A DNA stretch of 6,454 bases from Bacillota bacterium (GTDB taxonomy: Bacteria; Bacillota; Clostridia; Tissierellales; Sedimentibacteraceae). Location: the NCBI GenBank assembly GCA_023425285.1, contig JAFACY010000242.1, positions 1-6,454 of the forward strand, read 5' to 3'. Each line of letters begins with the position of its first letter. Within the stretch, counting starts at the first letter, position 1. This document shows, in pieces, positions 5,105 through 6,454 of the stretch. The notes under the pieces are model-generated. The model had not been told where the DNA came from. It ran no database searches and worked only from the letters and a program-made list of their open reading frames with translations. The translations under genes and the position numbers were made by a program.

Positions 5105-6454
5105 TTAATTATTCTTTTGTGTCATTAAATAAATTAACAATACATTTATATCAGATGGTGAAACTCCGGATATCCTTGATGCCTGACCTATGGAGTCTGG
5201 CTTGATTTTGTTCAGTTTCTGTCTTGCTTCAAGTCTCAGGCTTCCTATTTCATCATAGTCAATATCTTCGGGTAATCTCTTGTTTTCAAGCTTTTTAAAC
5301 TGCTCAACCTGATTTATCTGCTTGGCAATATAACCCTCATATTTTATGACCGTTTCGACATAATCCTTTATTTCCTTTTTTAGCTGTGGTCTTTCAATAT
5401 CTAATTCAGCAGTATTCTCATAATTCAGCTCGACTCTTTTTAAAAGCTCATACAAGGACAGTGCCTTGCTCAAAGGAACACTTCCTATTTTCTCCAGCAG
5501 CTCATTAGTTTCTGCTTTCGGAGTTATTTTAATATTTTTTAATCTTTCTGTTTCCTTTTCTATTGCTTCTTTTTTATTTATAAATCTTTTATATCTTTCT
5601 TCCGTAACCAAATCTGCGTCGTAGCCTTTTTGTGTCAGTCTTTCATCGGCATTATCCTGCCTCAGCAGCAATCGGTATTCGGCTCTTGAGGTCATCATTC
5701 TGTATGGTTCATTTGTTCCCTTGGTTACCAGGTCATCTATCAGTACTCCTATATATGCTTCCGAACGATCCAATACCAACGGTTCCTTACCTTTAAGGCT
5801 CAGAACTGCATTTATTCCGGCTATTAAGCCCTGTGACGCCGCTTCTTCGTAACCGGAGCTACCGTTAATCTGACCGGCAAAAAATAAGTTTTTAATATTT
5901 ATTAATTCAAGACTTCTTTTGAGCTGAGTAGGATCTATACAGTCATATTCTATTGCATATGCAGGACGCATAATCCGGGCATTTTCCATGCCAATCATGG
6001 ACCTGTACATAGGTATCTGCACTTCGTACGGAAGCGATGATGACATGCCCTGTATATACATTTCCTTTGTATCCAGACCCTCCGGCTCCACAAAAAGCTG
6101 ATGTCTGTCCTTGTCTGAAAACTTTACAACCTTATCCTCTATAGACGGGCAATATCTCGGTCCTATACTTTTTATCACTCCCTCATAAAGAGGAGATCTG
6201 TCTAAATTTTCTCTGATTATTTCATGGGTTCTTTCTGTCGTATATGTTATATAGCAAGGTACCTGTTCTATGTTTATTTCATCTGTCATAAACGAAAACG
6301 GTATTATTTCTTCATCTCCCGTCTGAACGTCCATTTTTTCATAATTTATTGAATCAGAATGGATTCTTGCGGGAGTACCGGTTTTAAATTTTCTCATTTC
6401 AATTCCCATATTCATCAGGGATTCAGAAAGCTTTGTTGAAGGCTCCAATCCGTT
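5105..6454 (-). CDS. mnmG: tRNA uridine-5-carboxymethylaminomethyl modification enzyme MnmG (GidA), N-terminus cut by window edge
   Basis: The last 449 residues of an FAD-dependent protein that, with the GTPase MnmE, installs the (carboxymethyl)aminomethyl group on wobble U34 of several tRNAs. The frame is open to the right edge. About 180 residues carrying the FAD GxGxxG motif lie outside, so the in-frame TTG at 6448 is not the start. Counting from the edge, visible motifs are KTGTPAR at 24-30, QVPCYITYT shortly after, the FAD-site segment with FAGQINGSSGYEEAASQG, then the IDDLVTKGTNEPYRMMTSRAEYRLLLRQ-type region (conserved NEPYRM and SRAEYRLLLR), and the C-terminal MnmE/tRNA-binding helices ending in ASRISGVSPSDINVLLIYL. 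The stop is TAA at 5107-5105. mnmG is the normal upstream neighbour of rsmG near oriC in Firmicutes. No truncation or frameshift is seen in the visible part. Confidence 0.97.
   Translation of the reverse strand, partial: NGLEPSTKLSESLMNMGIEMRKFKTGTPARIHSDSINYEKMDVQTGDEEIIPFSFMTDEINIEQVPCYITYTTERTHEIIRENLDRSPLYEGVIKSIGPRYCPSIEDKVVKFSDKDRHQLFVEPEGLDTKEMYIQGMSSSLPYEVQIPMYRSMIGMENARIMRPAYAIEYDCIDPTQLKRSLELINIKNLFFAGQINGSSGYEEAASQGLIAGINAVLSLKGKEPLVLDRSEAYIGVLIDDLVTKGTNEPYRMMTSRAEYRLLLRQDNADERLTQKGYDADLVTEERYKRFINKKEAIEKETERLKNIKITPKAETNELLEKIGSVPLSKALSLYELLKRVELNYENTAELDIERPQLKKEIKDYVETVIKYEGYIAKQINQVEQFKKLENKRLPEDIDYDEIGSLRLEARQKLNKIKPDSIGQASRISGVSPSDINVLLIYLMTQKNN

Noticed and set aside
5105..6448. 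TTG at 6448 as the start of a short 447-residue MnmG
   Set aside because: The frame continues to the window edge with conserved-looking residues and lacks the N-terminal FAD motif, so the gene is cut by the window.

Overview
The window carries eight genes, all on the minus strand, from a low-GC Gram-positive anaerobe. The gene content and order point to Clostridia or a close relative (Tissierellia type); the sequence does not allow a genus call. Two grounds support this: the order mnmG-rsmG-noc-parA-parB is the classic Firmicutes block beside the chromosomal replication origin, and a Hnd/Hyd-type diaphorase operon indicates fermentative hydrogen metabolism.

Right to left, in the direction of transcription. 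(1) 6454-5105: mnmG (gidA), tRNA wobble-uridine modification, missing about the first third at the window edge. (2) 5091-4378: rsmG, 16S rRNA G527 methyltransferase. (3) 4364-3576: noc, a ParB-like nucleoid occlusion protein. (4) 3564-2803: parA (soj), a Walker-type segregation ATPase. (5) 2793-1945: parB (spo0J). These five genes are separated by only 9-13 bases, and in several cases the ribosome binding site overlaps the preceding stop codon, so they look like one operon. It ends at a clear intrinsic terminator (1902-1937).

A 131-base intergenic region then packs in the terminator, a promoter with exact consensus -35 and -10 boxes 17 bases apart, an overlapping Rex-like operator candidate, and a short AT-rich leader. 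It drives the second unit: (6) hndA, NuoE-like (1813-1325); (7) hndB, a thioredoxin-like [2Fe-2S] protein (1314-946); (8) hndC, NuoF-like flavoprotein (931 to beyond the left edge). Together these would form the NAD(P)-linked electron-transfer module of a multimeric [FeFe]-hydrogenase (HndABCD / HydABC type). The catalytic subunit is not in the window and is expected further left.

Nothing here is a clearly new system. The points most worth a second look are: the two ParB-family paralogues carry the residue sets that separate Noc from ParB DNA specificity; this Noc lacks the N-terminal membrane-targeting helix known from Bacillus; the hydrogenase promoter is overlapped by a likely redox (Rex) operator; and four of the seven visible start codons are TTG or GTG. 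No parS site, Noc-binding site, tRNA, rRNA, CRISPR array or mobile element was found.
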